From positions 3,410,001-3,474,000 of the forward strand of contig AP018536.1 in NCBI GenBank assembly GCA_003584705.1: a stretch of DNA of 64,000 bases, in the 5' to 3' direction. How positions within the stretch are numbered: the first letter of the stretch is position 1; every line of letters begins with the position of its first letter. A program made the translations under genes and the position numbers. This document shows positions 9,054 to 16,384 of the stretch, one piece after another. The notes below the pieces were generated by a model. The model was given only the letters and a program-made list of their open reading frames with translations, ran no database searches and was not told where the DNA came from. Origin of the DNA: Lachnospiraceae bacterium GAM79 (GTDB lineage: Bacteria > Bacillota > Clostridia > Lachnospirales > Lachnospiraceae).

Positions 9054-10580
9054 TTAATCCTCGCTTATCAGCGTTACACTGTCTTTGTCATACCATATGG
9101 CCAGAGAACGGTTGGCCTCGTTATTTTCATCCTCCGAGAGGTCTCCCATGCACAAAAACCAGGGCTTGTAGTGATAAGGTTGCAGCTGTACATCATCCTC
9201 ATCTCCCAATAGCTTCTCCACCCGTTCCAGATATTCCTGATGGAAATTATACGCTTCTCCGGTATGCACATAGTAATAGGCCCCATAAGCCGAATAATGT
9301 CCTGCCTGATTGGGTGACACCTGAAAGATCATGATAAATTCCAGACCCATAATCGCATAAAACCACCACACTGCGGCTCCGTTCCAGTTCGCCAGCCATC
9401 TTGCCGCGCTGCCTGATGCCTTCTTCTGCAGTCTTTGCTGCAGCCAGCCACACCAGTATATTTCGTTCAGGAACAACAGCAATAAATATGTGATCTTCAC
9501 CGCATTCAGAGTTCTGGACAATCCGGCATGTCCGAGGGAATACAGGCTTGGGGTGTAACCGGTGGCATACAGGCAGAAGGACCACAGAAGTACGACTCCC
9601 GGATACCGGAAACGATACTCCGTCTCCTTAAGTGCCTGCCAGATCAGGGGTAACAGCATCACCATTACCATAAGAACAATAGATCCCGTAAACTCTGGAA
9701 GATGTTTTACTCCTTCCAGAAAAGATCTGCCGATGGACTCCAGGGGACTGTATCCCCAGCCGACATAGCTGCGGGCCCGCACGGAATTGCCCGGTGCCGC
9801 TACATTCAGCCCAAATCCTATAATGTATACCAGCGTAGCAGGCAACAGCCACAGTCCCTTTTTCCGGTGTTCCACTACCACACTTATAAACAGAATCGTC
9901 AACAGCGATAAGAGTCCCTGCAATGCCGTGACAAAATTGCTTCCGGCCGTGATCATGGAAAGCAGTACCGAGGCCGTAAATAGCAGCCCGGTAGCAGTTC
10001 TTCCTTCTGCTCTCTCCAGGCAGATTGCCACAGACAACATCAACAATCCAAAGCCGTGCATTCCCACGTAATGAACTCCGCCGTTATACCAGTAGAAGCC
10101 ACTCTGTGCGGAATAAATAAACATAAAGACTGCCACTGTAATCACTGCCTGTGCTGCCAGGCCGGTCCACTTTTCCATGCCCAGTACTTTCCGCAGGATC
10201 ACATGGGTGAATGTCATGGTACCCGCCAGCAATAGCAGCAGGATGAACACTGGACCGAGGAAATAATACTGTTCTCCCCAGATTGCCGGCATCAATGCCA
10301 TAAAGAAAATAGAAGAATAGGTTCCCTGCCACGCATACCACTGCGTTCTGGAGCAATCCAGTGCACCGGAGATGGCAGCCCATTTTGACTGTTCCTGCTC
10401 CATGGCAGCTCTGGCAAATCTTCCGAAATTGTAATCATCATAATACGGAACCGCATAGACTGTCAGACGAAACAATGGAATCAGCGTCAACAGCAGCAGT
10501 CCGCAGCATCCCACGGCCAGCAGGATCTTTCCCGGCTTCCATAACCAAAATTTTCTAAATTTTTCACGAGCACCCTTCAA
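9054..10580 (-). CDS. Polytopic GT-C-like membrane protein (DUF6056-like)
   Basis: Integral membrane protein of 508 residues with about ten hydrophobic segments. The first is near residues 16-40, followed by the loop AVPYYDDYNFGRFARAA, whose acidic pair in the first extracytoplasmic loop is what GT-C glycosyltransferases usually show. From memory the family is the one annotated DUF6056. The likely role is moving a sugar from a lipid carrier to the exported glycan outside the membrane. The gene is inserted between the permease and ATPase genes of the exporter, and a promoter-like sequence precedes it. The start is TTG (10578-10580) because no ATG occurs within the first 60 codons; the ribosome site (AAAGGGTG) is weak. 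The short soluble C-terminal tail (about 440-508) is unassigned. Confidence 0.7.
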   Translation of the reverse strand: MKGAREKFRKFWLWKPGKILLAVGCCGLLLLTLIPLFRLTVYAVPYYDDYNFGRFARAAMEQEQSKWAAISGALDCSRTQWYAWQGTYSSIFFMALMPAIWGEQYYFLGPVFILLLLLAGTMTFTHVILRKVLGMEKWTGLAAQAVITVAVFMFIYSAQSGFYWYNGGVHYVGMHGFGLLMLSVAICLERAEGRTATGLLFTASVLLSMITAGSNFVTALQGLLSLLTILFISVVVEHRKKGLWLLPATLVYIIGFGLNVAAPGNSVRARSYVGWGYSPLESIGRSFLEGVKHLPEFTGSIVLMVMVMLLPLIWQALKETEYRFRYPGVVLLWSFCLYATGYTPSLYSLGHAGLSRTLNAVKITYLLLLFLNEIYWCGWLQQRLQKKASGSAARWLANWNGAAVWWFYAIMGLEFIMIFQVSPNQAGHYSAYGAYYYVHTGEAYNFHQEYLERVEKLLGDEDDVQLQPYHYKPWFLCMGDLSEDENNEANRSLAIWYDKDSVTLISED

Positions 10581-10682
10581 TTACTTTCACCCTTTCTGTT
10601 TTCCCCACAACAGTTTTGTAATGCAGCTCCTCCCCACAAGCCTCTTCATCTATAAAAGTTTTGCTATGCTCTGTTTTTTATA

Positions 10683-10738
10683 ATACGATTTCTCCGTTCT
10701 TCGAACTCTCGAAATCGTAACAATCATTCGTATTATAG
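10683..10738. repeat. Solo diverged copy of the 85-bp repeat element (hairpin)
   Basis: Ungapped comparison with the tandem repeats at 15727-16301 gives roughly two-thirds identity over about 56 bases (anchors CTTCG, CTCTCG, CATTCG). The differences in the arms are paired: outer arms ACGATTTC (10685-10692) with GAAATCGT (10711-10718), inner arms GTTC (10696-10699) with GAAC (10703-10706), loop TTC. The element lies in the leader of the gene ending at 9054. Confidence 0.6.
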
Positions 10739-10762
10739 CACGTCTGCGAAATGTACCTTCAA
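10732..10762 (-). promoter_or_regulatory. Internal promoter ahead of the DUF6056-like gene
   Basis: On the minus strand, TTGAAG (10762-10757), a 19-bp spacer and TATAAT (10737-10732), with TGC directly before the -10, give a perfect extended -10 (TGCTATAAT). It overlaps the permease stop codon, and the predicted leader of about 145 bases carries the hairpin element. It would allow the last five genes to be expressed apart from the rml genes. Confidence 0.5.
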
Positions 10763-11725
10763 TCGTTTGAAAATAACGGCTCCCAACCCGAACAGTACTA
10801 CCGTTACGATCCAGAAATACATGGTGGAAAAGAAATCCTGGAAAAACCATTCCTTCTCATAAATAGCACTTCGATAACCGTTTACAATATACACCAGCGG
10901 ATTCAGCTTCAGAATCGTGATCCAATTGCCGGACAGGGAATCCAGATTCCACAAAATAGGAGTGGCCCACATGCCGATCTGCAATCCGATACTGATGATC
11001 TGAGACAGATCCCGGAAAAATACTACTACTGCACAAGTCGTATAGCTGAGTGCCAGTACAAAAATGAACAGGCAGAAGCTATAGTATACGATCTGTATCG
11101 TATATATGGTAGGATAATACCCGTAAATTGCTGCCACAATCAACAGCAGACACACAAAAAATACATGAATAAAGGTGGCTGCAATAATCTTGATGATAGG
11201 CAGGATACTGATCTTAAATACTACTTTTTTCACCAGATAGTTATATTCCAGCAGCGCATTGGTTCCATTGTTTAATGCCTCACTGAAATAGAACCAGGGC
11301 ACCAGTCCCGCCGTCAGGAACAATACGAAGGGTACTTCCACACCCTCCCGCAGGGGAGTACTCGTATTACCCATGATCTTATCAAAAACAATGTAATACA
11401 TAGCCACCGTGACCACCGGCTGTGCCATAGCCCATACCGCACCCAGATAAGATCCCGCATATCTTTTTTTGAAATCATTTTTTGCCAGTTTCCAGATCAG
11501 ATGACGGTTCTGGAACAGTTCCACCGGCAGTCCGGTGAATTTATCATACCAGTGAATAAAAGCAACGCATGCCGCCGCGATCACTACGCAGGAAATGATC
11601 TTCTTGGCCAGTTCCTGTCCCGGATCTGCCGCAGGTCCCGGATTCTTATGGAATACAATGAGCACCGCCATGATCACTGCCGTTGTCACAAACAGGGCAA
11701 TGCCCGCTTTTTTACTTACCTTCAT
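10733..11725 (-). CDS. ABC-2 polysaccharide exporter permease (Wzm/TagG type)
   Basis: Membrane channel subunit of the glycan exporter, partner of the ATPase at 7708-9048. The ABC-2 core (about 75-330) has six hydrophobic segments and typical motifs: LAKNDFKKRYAGSYLGAVWA just before the first core helix, and near the C-terminus LNPLVYIVNGYRSAIY. At 330 residues it is longer than the usual 260-280, because about 70 residues with two extra hydrophobic segments (about 8-25 and 43-62) precede the core. The gene overlaps the end of rfbC by 14 bases. The substrate is inferred to be a dTDP-sugar-derived polymer because of the flanking rfb genes. Confidence 0.9.
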   Translation of the reverse strand: MKVSKKAGIALFVTTAVIMAVLIVFHKNPGPAADPGQELAKKIISCVVIAAACVAFIHWYDKFTGLPVELFQNRHLIWKLAKNDFKKRYAGSYLGAVWAMAQPVVTVAMYYIVFDKIMGNTSTPLREGVEVPFVLFLTAGLVPWFYFSEALNNGTNALLEYNYLVKKVVFKISILPIIKIIAATFIHVFFVCLLLIVAAIYGYYPTIYTIQIVYYSFCLFIFVLALSYTTCAVVVFFRDLSQIISIGLQIGMWATPILWNLDSLSGNWITILKLNPLVYIVNGYRSAIYEKEWFFQDFFSTMYFWIVTVVLFGLGAVIFKRLKVHFADVL

Positions 11726-12284
11726 TCTCTTTTTCCTTCACGTACTGTTCCAGTGTGCCCCACTTGGTATCCTTCTCGGAAAGCGTCAGTTCCATACCTT
11801 CGGGAATCGGCCATTTTACACCGATATCCGGTGTATTGTAAGCAATACCGCCCTCATCATCGGGATGATAGAAATCCGTACATTTATAGCAGAATTCCGC
11901 ATAATCCGACAGTACCAGAAAACCATGTGCAAAATTCTTCGGGATAAAGAACTGCTTCTTGTTCTCTTCAGACAAAAGCACTCCGTACCACTGGCCGAAA
12001 GTCCTGGAACCTTCCCGCAGATCCACTGCCACGTCATAGACTTCTCCGCGGATCACGCGCACCAGCTTGTCCTGAGGAAAATGTTTCTGGAAATGCAGTC
12101 CACGCAATACACCCTTCTTGGAAGCGGACTGATTGTCCTGTACAAACACCTCAGGAATTCCCGCAGCCTTGAAATCGTTATAATTATAAGTCTCCATAAA
12201 ATATCCTCTGGCATCTCCGAATACCGTAGGAGTAATGATCTTTAATCCTTCAATTTCACAGGTTTCTACTGTTATTTTACCCAT
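11712..12284 (-). CDS. rfbC: dTDP-4-dehydrorhamnose 3,5-epimerase
   Basis: Cytoplasmic cupin-fold epimerase of 190 residues that converts dTDP-4-keto-6-deoxyglucose to dTDP-4-keto-L-rhamnose, third step of the dTDP-rhamnose route. Typical features are GDARGYFMETYN near the N-terminus, FVQDNQSASKKGVLRGLHFQ with the catalytic-region histidine, YDVAVDLREGS, and FIPKNFAHGFLVLSD. The length fits the family. It overlaps the permease gene by 14 bases and lies 31 bases after the GH25 gene. rfbA and rfbB are in the same operon, but the final reductase gene (rfbD) is not in this window, so the end product, L-rhamnose or another sugar, is not proven here. Confidence 0.95.
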   Translation of the reverse strand: MGKITVETCEIEGLKIITPTVFGDARGYFMETYNYNDFKAAGIPEVFVQDNQSASKKGVLRGLHFQKHFPQDKLVRVIRGEVYDVAVDLREGSRTFGQWYGVLLSEENKKQFFIPKNFAHGFLVLSDYAEFCYKCTDFYHPDDEGGIAYNTPDIGVKWPIPEGMELTLSEKDTKWGTLEQYVKEKENEGK

Positions 12285-12315
12285 TTATTTCGTCCTCACT
12301 CTTTATTTTTATTGA

Positions 12316-13608
12316 CTATTCGTAGGTGATATTCATGTCCACACGACCTTCGATGCCGTCCACTTTTCCCTTGGAGGTATACTGCCAGGTCTTATAATAT
12401 CCCTGATATAACGGAACACTGCGATACTCTGCCAGCCAGATATGATAGTTTTCCAGTCTTGCTGTCTGCAGATTATTGTTGTACCAGTTACGGCTGGCAT
12501 AGACACCCGCCGTGTATCCGGCATTTTCTATGGTCCTGCAGAACGCTTCACATACCAGTGTTCTGGTCTCCGCATCCAGACTGTCCGCACGGCCGTTACC
12601 GCCCGCACCTTCGGTATCGATAAATACCGGATAGTTCAGCCGGTAATCCCGGATCAGTTCGATCACCGCGGAAGCCTCTTCCACAGCTTCCTTCTCATCC
12701 ACAGCCTGGGTGAAAAAGTATACGCCCACCGGAATTCCTGCGGCCTGTGCACCCTTCATGTTCGTCACGAACATGGAATCTTCCACCAGGCTTCCGGTTA
12801 CCGAACCGCGGTATCCGGCACGGATAATGGCAAACTGCACTCCTGCATTTTTCACCTTATCCCAGTCGATCTCCTGGTTCCATTTGGAGACATCGATACC
12901 GACCTTTGCATTACCGGATGTGGTCTGCAGCTTCTGGATCTCTGTCTTGTCCGCATCTGCCAGAGCATCTGCCACGGCGCTGTCCTCGGCTTCTGCATCC
13001 ACTTCATCCTCCGTCTTGATCAACAGGGAAATATCGTCAATGGCCAGATACTCCACTTTATCCTTGACGTGAACTCTTGTCTCACTGACCGGAACCTTAT
13101 ATCCCTCAATGGGAAGGAGCTCAATATAATAGTCTCCGGAATCCAGATCTCCAATGTAAATGATACCGTCCTGATCCAGATCCTTGTAATCACCCAATCC
13201 GTCCAGTCGTACGTAGAAGCTCTCCCCGGTCACCGGACTTCCTTCGTTGTCCACGATCTGGATCCGCAGATCCTTTTCTATGGAGGTGGCTACCAGAGAC
13301 AGACGGTTGCTGTTATCCTTTGCAGCTTCCAGAATTGGATTTACTTCCTGATCAAAAAACGTATTATCTTTTAAAAATGCCTTCAGATCATTGCCGATCT
13401 GACCATCCGGTGAGACCGTCTCTTCTGCCTGAACGCCATTTTCCGCCGGAGATGCACTGTCACCCGCTCCGGCATTCTGAGTGCCGGATGCCGGCGGTCC
13501 GGAAGCTGCCGTAAACTGCTCCCTATTGACATACATGACCAGCAGTGCCACCAGCAGGATCACCGCCATGGAGGCCAGAATCGCCATTTTCCGCAGCTTA
13601 GAGTCCAT
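12316..13608 (-). CDS. Membrane-anchored GH25 muramidase
   Basis: Peptidoglycan N-acetylmuramidase candidate of 430 residues. One N-terminal membrane anchor (about 8-27) precedes a disordered Ala/Gly/Ser stretch, an Ig-like prealbumin/SpaA-type domain (about 105-200, with [20 protein letters not shown]), a short acidic linker and a GH25 domain (about 235-430). The active-site landmarks are GIDVSKWN (D239) and FIDTEG (D331, E333). The catalytic domain faces outside. The same Ig-like plus GH25 layout recurs in the larger protein at 16385-19207. Its gene overlaps the 3' end of rfbA by 11 bases, so it is translationally linked to dTDP-sugar synthesis. It may open peptidoglycan for polymer attachment or passage, which is inference. 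Confidence 0.88.
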   Translation of the reverse strand: MDSKLRKMAILASMAVILLVALLVMYVNREQFTAASGPPASGTQNAGAGDSASPAENGVQAEETVSPDGQIGNDLKAFLKDNTFFDQEVNPILEAAKDNSNRLSLVATSIEKDLRIQIVDNEGSPVTGESFYVRLDGLGDYKDLDQDGIIYIGDLDSGDYYIELLPIEGYKVPVSETRVHVKDKVEYLAIDDISLLIKTEDEVDAEAEDSAVADALADADKTEIQKLQTTSGNAKVGIDVSKWNQEIDWDKVKNAGVQFAIIRAGYRGSVTGSLVEDSMFVTNMKGAQAAGIPVGVYFFTQAVDEKEAVEEASAVIELIRDYRLNYPVFIDTEGAGGNGRADSLDAETRTLVCEAFCRTIENAGYTAGVYASRNWYNNNLQTARLENYHIWLAEYRSVPLYQGYYKTWQYTSKGKVDGIEGRVDMNITYE

Positions 13609-14467
13609 TTGCTACCTCTACCAGATATTTTCCGTAGTTCGTCTTAAGCAGCGGCTCTGCAAGAGCAAGCAGCTGCTCTTTGTCAATGAATCCTCGCTTG
13701 AAAGCGATCTCTTCAATACAGGAAATGTACAGACCCTGTCTCTTCTGGAAAGCCGCCACAAAATCTGCCGCATCCAGAAGGGCATCATGATTGCCGGTAT
13801 CCAGCCATGCAAAGCCTCTTCCCAGTGTCTCTACCTGTAAACTGCCTCTGTTCAGGTACTCGTTGTTGATGCTGGTGATCTCAATCTCTCCTCTTGCAGA
13901 GGGCTTTACATTCTTTGCGATCTCCACTACAGCATTGTCATAGAAATACAGTCCGGGAACCGCATAATTGCTCTTGGGATGCTCCGGCTTCTCCTCGATG
14001 GAAAGTGCCTTGCCGTTCTCATCAAATTCCACTACACCGTATTCTCTGGGATCACGCACATAATAGCCGAAAATAGTTGCGCCCTTTTCTCTGGCAGCTA
14101 CTCTGCGCAATACTGCGGAAAAGCTCTGTCCGTAGAAAATATTATCTCCCAGTACCAGTGCCACTCTGTCATTACCGATGAAATCCGCACCGATGATAAA
14201 GGCATCTGCCAGCCCGCGGGGCTGATCCTGCACCGCATATTCCAGGCGCATGCCCAGCTGGCTGCCGTCTCCCAGCAATTCCTGAAATACCGGAAGGTCT
14301 CTGGGGGTGGAGATGATCAATACCTCTCTGATATCTGCCAGCATCAGTGTTGACAGGGGATAATAGATCATGGGTTTATCGTACACCGGCATGATCTGCT
14401 TGGAAATCGCTTTTGTCAGGGGATACAGTCTGGTTCCGGAACCTCCCGCCAGTATAATTCCTTTCAT
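13598..14467 (-). CDS. rfbA: Glucose-1-phosphate thymidylyltransferase
   Basis: Makes dTDP-glucose from glucose 1-phosphate and dTTP in the cytoplasm, first step of the dTDP-sugar pathway. The 289 residues match the family length. Landmarks are the nucleotide-binding start [44 protein letters not shown] with the metal-binding Asp, [32 protein letters not shown] and [14 protein letters not shown]. The ATG at 14465-14467 follows GGAGGACGAA. It lies 97 bases after rfbB, with a strong hairpin in the gap, and overlaps the following muramidase gene by 11 bases. Confidence 0.97.
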   Translation of the reverse strand: MKGIILAGGSGTRLYPLTKAISKQIMPVYDKPMIYYPLSTLMLADIREVLIISTPRDLPVFQELLGDGSQLGMRLEYAVQDQPRGLADAFIIGADFIGNDRVALVLGDNIFYGQSFSAVLRRVAAREKGATIFGYYVRDPREYGVVEFDENGKALSIEEKPEHPKSNYAVPGLYFYDNAVVEIAKNVKPSARGEIEITSINNEYLNRGSLQVETLGRGFAWLDTGNHDALLDAADFVAAFQKRQGLYISCIEEIAFKRGFIDKEQLLALAEPLLKTNYGKYLVEVANGL

Positions 14468-14523
14468 TTCGTCCTCCGATCCGCCCTTTTCGGGCTTCTT
14501 TTTACTTGTTTTTTAACACACCG

Positions 14524-14551
14524 AATGGGAACGACGTTCATCGTTCCCATT
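14524..14551 (-). other. Perfect 11-bp hairpin between rfbB and rfbA
   Basis: AATGGGAACGA (14524-14534) pairs with TCGTTCCCATT (14541-14551) around a six-base loop, 13 bases after the rfbB stop. No T-run follows on the transcribed minus strand, so a full terminator is unlikely. An mRNA-stabilising or attenuating role is possible. A smaller hairpin, GCCCTTTTCGGGC (14483-14495), lies just before the rfbA ribosome site. Confidence 0.5.
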
Positions 14552-14564
14552 TAACAGGTATTCT

Positions 14565-15650
14565 TTACTTTTCTTCGTACATCTCATTGTAGTACTTCTG
14601 GTAATCACCGCTGGTCACATTATTCATCCAGTCTTCATGCTCGAAGTACCAGGCGATGGTCTTGCGGATGCCTTCCTTGAACATGGTCTCGGGATACCAG
14701 CCGATCTCTGCCTTGATCTTGTCTGGTGCAATGGCATATCTTCTGTCATGTCCCTTACGATCCTCCACGTAAGTGATCAGGTCGTTGTTAATATGCGCCT
14801 TGCGGGGATCGGAATCCGGAAGCATCTCCTGCAGAGTCTCAATGATAATGTGGATGATCTCGATATTCTGCTTCTCATTATGTCCGCCCACATTGTAGGT
14901 TTCGAACAGTCTTCCCTGTTCCTGTACCATATCGATAGCCTTAGCATGGTCTTCCACATACAGCCAGTCACGGACGTTCTTACCGTCACCGTAGACCGGA
15001 AGCTTTTTGCCATGCAATGCATTATTGATGATCAGAGGGATCAGCTTCTCAGGGAACTGGAAAGGGCCGTAATTGTTGGAGCAGTTGGTAATGTTGGCAG
15101 GGAAATGATAGGTATCCATATATGCCTTCACCAGCATGTCTGAGCTTGCCTTACTTGCGGAGTAAGGGCTGTGGGGATCATACGGAGTGGTCTCATAGAA
15201 GAATGCATTGTCATCATCTGGAAGAGATCCGTAGACCTCATCTGTAGATACATGCAGGAACTTCTTGCCTTCTTTGAAGCTGCCATCGGGAAGCTCCCAG
15301 GCTGCCTTGGCACAGTTCAGCATCACTGCAGTACCCAGGACATTGGTCTGTACGAAGATCTCCGGGTTGCGGATACTTCTGTCTACATGGCTTTCTGCCG
15401 CAAAATGTACCACACGGTCGATATCATTCTCTGCGAAAATTTTGCTGATGGCATCCTTGTCACAGATATTAGCCTTGACAAAGGTGTAGTTCTCACGCTT
15501 CTCCACGTCCTTGAGATTCTCAAGATTGCCTGCATAGGTCAGTGCATCCACGTTGATGATACGGATTTCATTATCGTATTTTTTAAACATGTAATGAATA
15601 TAGTTGGAACCGATAAAACCGGCCCCTCCTGTTACCAGATAAGTTCTCAT
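14565..15650 (-). CDS. rfbB: dTDP-glucose 4,6-dehydratase
   Basis: NAD-dependent short-chain dehydrogenase/reductase family enzyme (361 residues) that turns dTDP-glucose into dTDP-4-keto-6-deoxyglucose, the shared precursor for L-rhamnose and for amino sugars such as those made by the WecE-like and DegT enzymes further along. Landmarks are the Rossmann motif TYLVTGGAGFIGSNYIHY, HFAAESHVDRSI, HVSTDEVYGSL, the YxxxK pair YSASKASSDM and NCSNNYGPFQFPEKLIPL. The start is set at ATG 15648-15650, with GGAG 5 bases upstream. An in-frame extension to 15794 runs into the promoter and the repeat array and is rejected. A good promoter lies 50 bases upstream. Confidence 0.97.
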   Translation of the reverse strand: MRTYLVTGGAGFIGSNYIHYMFKKYDNEIRIINVDALTYAGNLENLKDVEKRENYTFVKANICDKDAISKIFAENDIDRVVHFAAESHVDRSIRNPEIFVQTNVLGTAVMLNCAKAAWELPDGSFKEGKKFLHVSTDEVYGSLPDDDNAFFYETTPYDPHSPYSASKASSDMLVKAYMDTYHFPANITNCSNNYGPFQFPEKLIPLIINNALHGKKLPVYGDGKNVRDWLYVEDHAKAIDMVQEQGRLFETYNVGGHNEKQNIEIIHIIIETLQEMLPDSDPRKAHINNDLITYVEDRKGHDRRYAIAPDKIKAEIGWYPETMFKEGIRKTIAWYFEHEDWMNNVTSGDYQKYYNEMYEEK

Positions 15651-15699
15651 TTTTTCTCCGTTCTGCGCACAGCGCACATTTTTTGTTATAGATAGGGAT

Positions 15700-15728
15700 A
15701 TTTTACCATAAAACAAGCAGGATATCAA
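15700..15728 (-). promoter_or_regulatory. rfbB promoter at the edge of the repeat array
   Basis: On the minus strand TTGATA (15728-15723), a 17-bp spacer and TAAAAT (15705-15700) form a strong sigma-A-like promoter. The -35 box touches the first base pairs of the last 85-bp repeat copy, so changes in array length would alter what lies directly upstream of the promoter. Confidence 0.6.
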
Positions 15729-16301
15729 CACGGCTCCTCCGCACTTCGTGCTCTCGGATCCGTGACACACATTCGCATTCCGGACTATTGGCATTCGCAG
15801 CTCTGGGTATTAACACGGCTCCTCCGCACTTCGTGCTCTCGGATCCGTGACACACATTCGCATTCCGGACTATCGGCATTCGCAGCTCTGGGTATTAACA
15901 CGGCTCCTTCGCACTTCGTGCTCTCGGATCCGTGACACACATTCGCATTCCGGACTATTGGCATTCTTAGCGCCGGGTATTAACACGGCTCCTCCGCACT
16001 TCGTGCTCTCGGACCCGTGACACCCATTCGCATTCCGGGCTATCGCCATTCTTAGCGCCGGGTATTAACACGGCTCCTCCGCACTTCGTGCTCTCGGACC
16101 CGTGACACACATTCGCATTCCGGACTATCGGCATTCTTAGCGCCGGGTATTAACACGGCTCCTCCGCACTTCGTGCTCTCGGATCCGTAACACACATTCG
16201 CATTCCGGACTATCGGCATTCTTAGCGCCGGGTATTAACACGGCTCCTCCGCACTTCGTGCTCTCGGATCCGTAACACCCATTCGCATTCCGGACTATCG
16301 T
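15727..16301. repeat. Tandem array of 85-bp repeats, six full copies and one partial
   Basis: Copies start at 15727, 15812, 15897, 15982, 16067, 16152 and 16237 (partial, about 65 bases), an exact 85-base period. Each unit begins AACACGGCTCC and contains nested arms ACGG-TCC/GGA-CCGT and GCAC-TTC-GTGC. Two variants exist: units 1-2 end GCAGCTCTGGGTATT and units 3-6 end TTAGCGCCGGGTATT; a few single-base changes mark individual copies. The period is not a multiple of three and no convincing gene crosses the array. Together with the flanking hairpin and the rfbB promoter it fills the 734-base gap between the muramidase and rfbB genes. Confidence 0.93.
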
Positions 16302-16323
16302 CCTACATGCTCATGTGTGTTTC

Positions 16324-16383
16324 ATCAGCTAATGGCCAGCCGGTTCCGCCTGCAAGCAGTCTCACCGGCTGGTCATTGCTGAT
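16324..16383 (-). other. Large hairpin directly after the muramidase stop codon
   Basis: Arms ATCAGC-AATG-CCAGCCGG and the matching CCGGCTGG-CATT-GCTGAT (outer ends 16324 and 16383) form a long, nearly perfect stem one base after the stop of the gene at 16385-19207. There is no following T-run on the minus strand, so this may be an mRNA 3'-end stabiliser or a weak terminator. Confidence 0.5.
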
Positions 16384-16384
16384 G

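Noticed and set aside
14483..14495. Hairpin GCCC-TTTTC-GGGC as a terminator
   Set aside because: The T-rich run follows on the plus strand only, opposite to the direction of transcription here; the stem is short.
15651..15794. N-terminal extension of rfbB into the repeat array
   Set aside because: The extension lacks a ribosome site, crosses the promoter and adds residues not found in RfbB; ATG 15650 has GGAG.
15727..16301. CRISPR array
   Set aside because: The repeats are directly adjacent with no variable spacers, and no cas genes are near.
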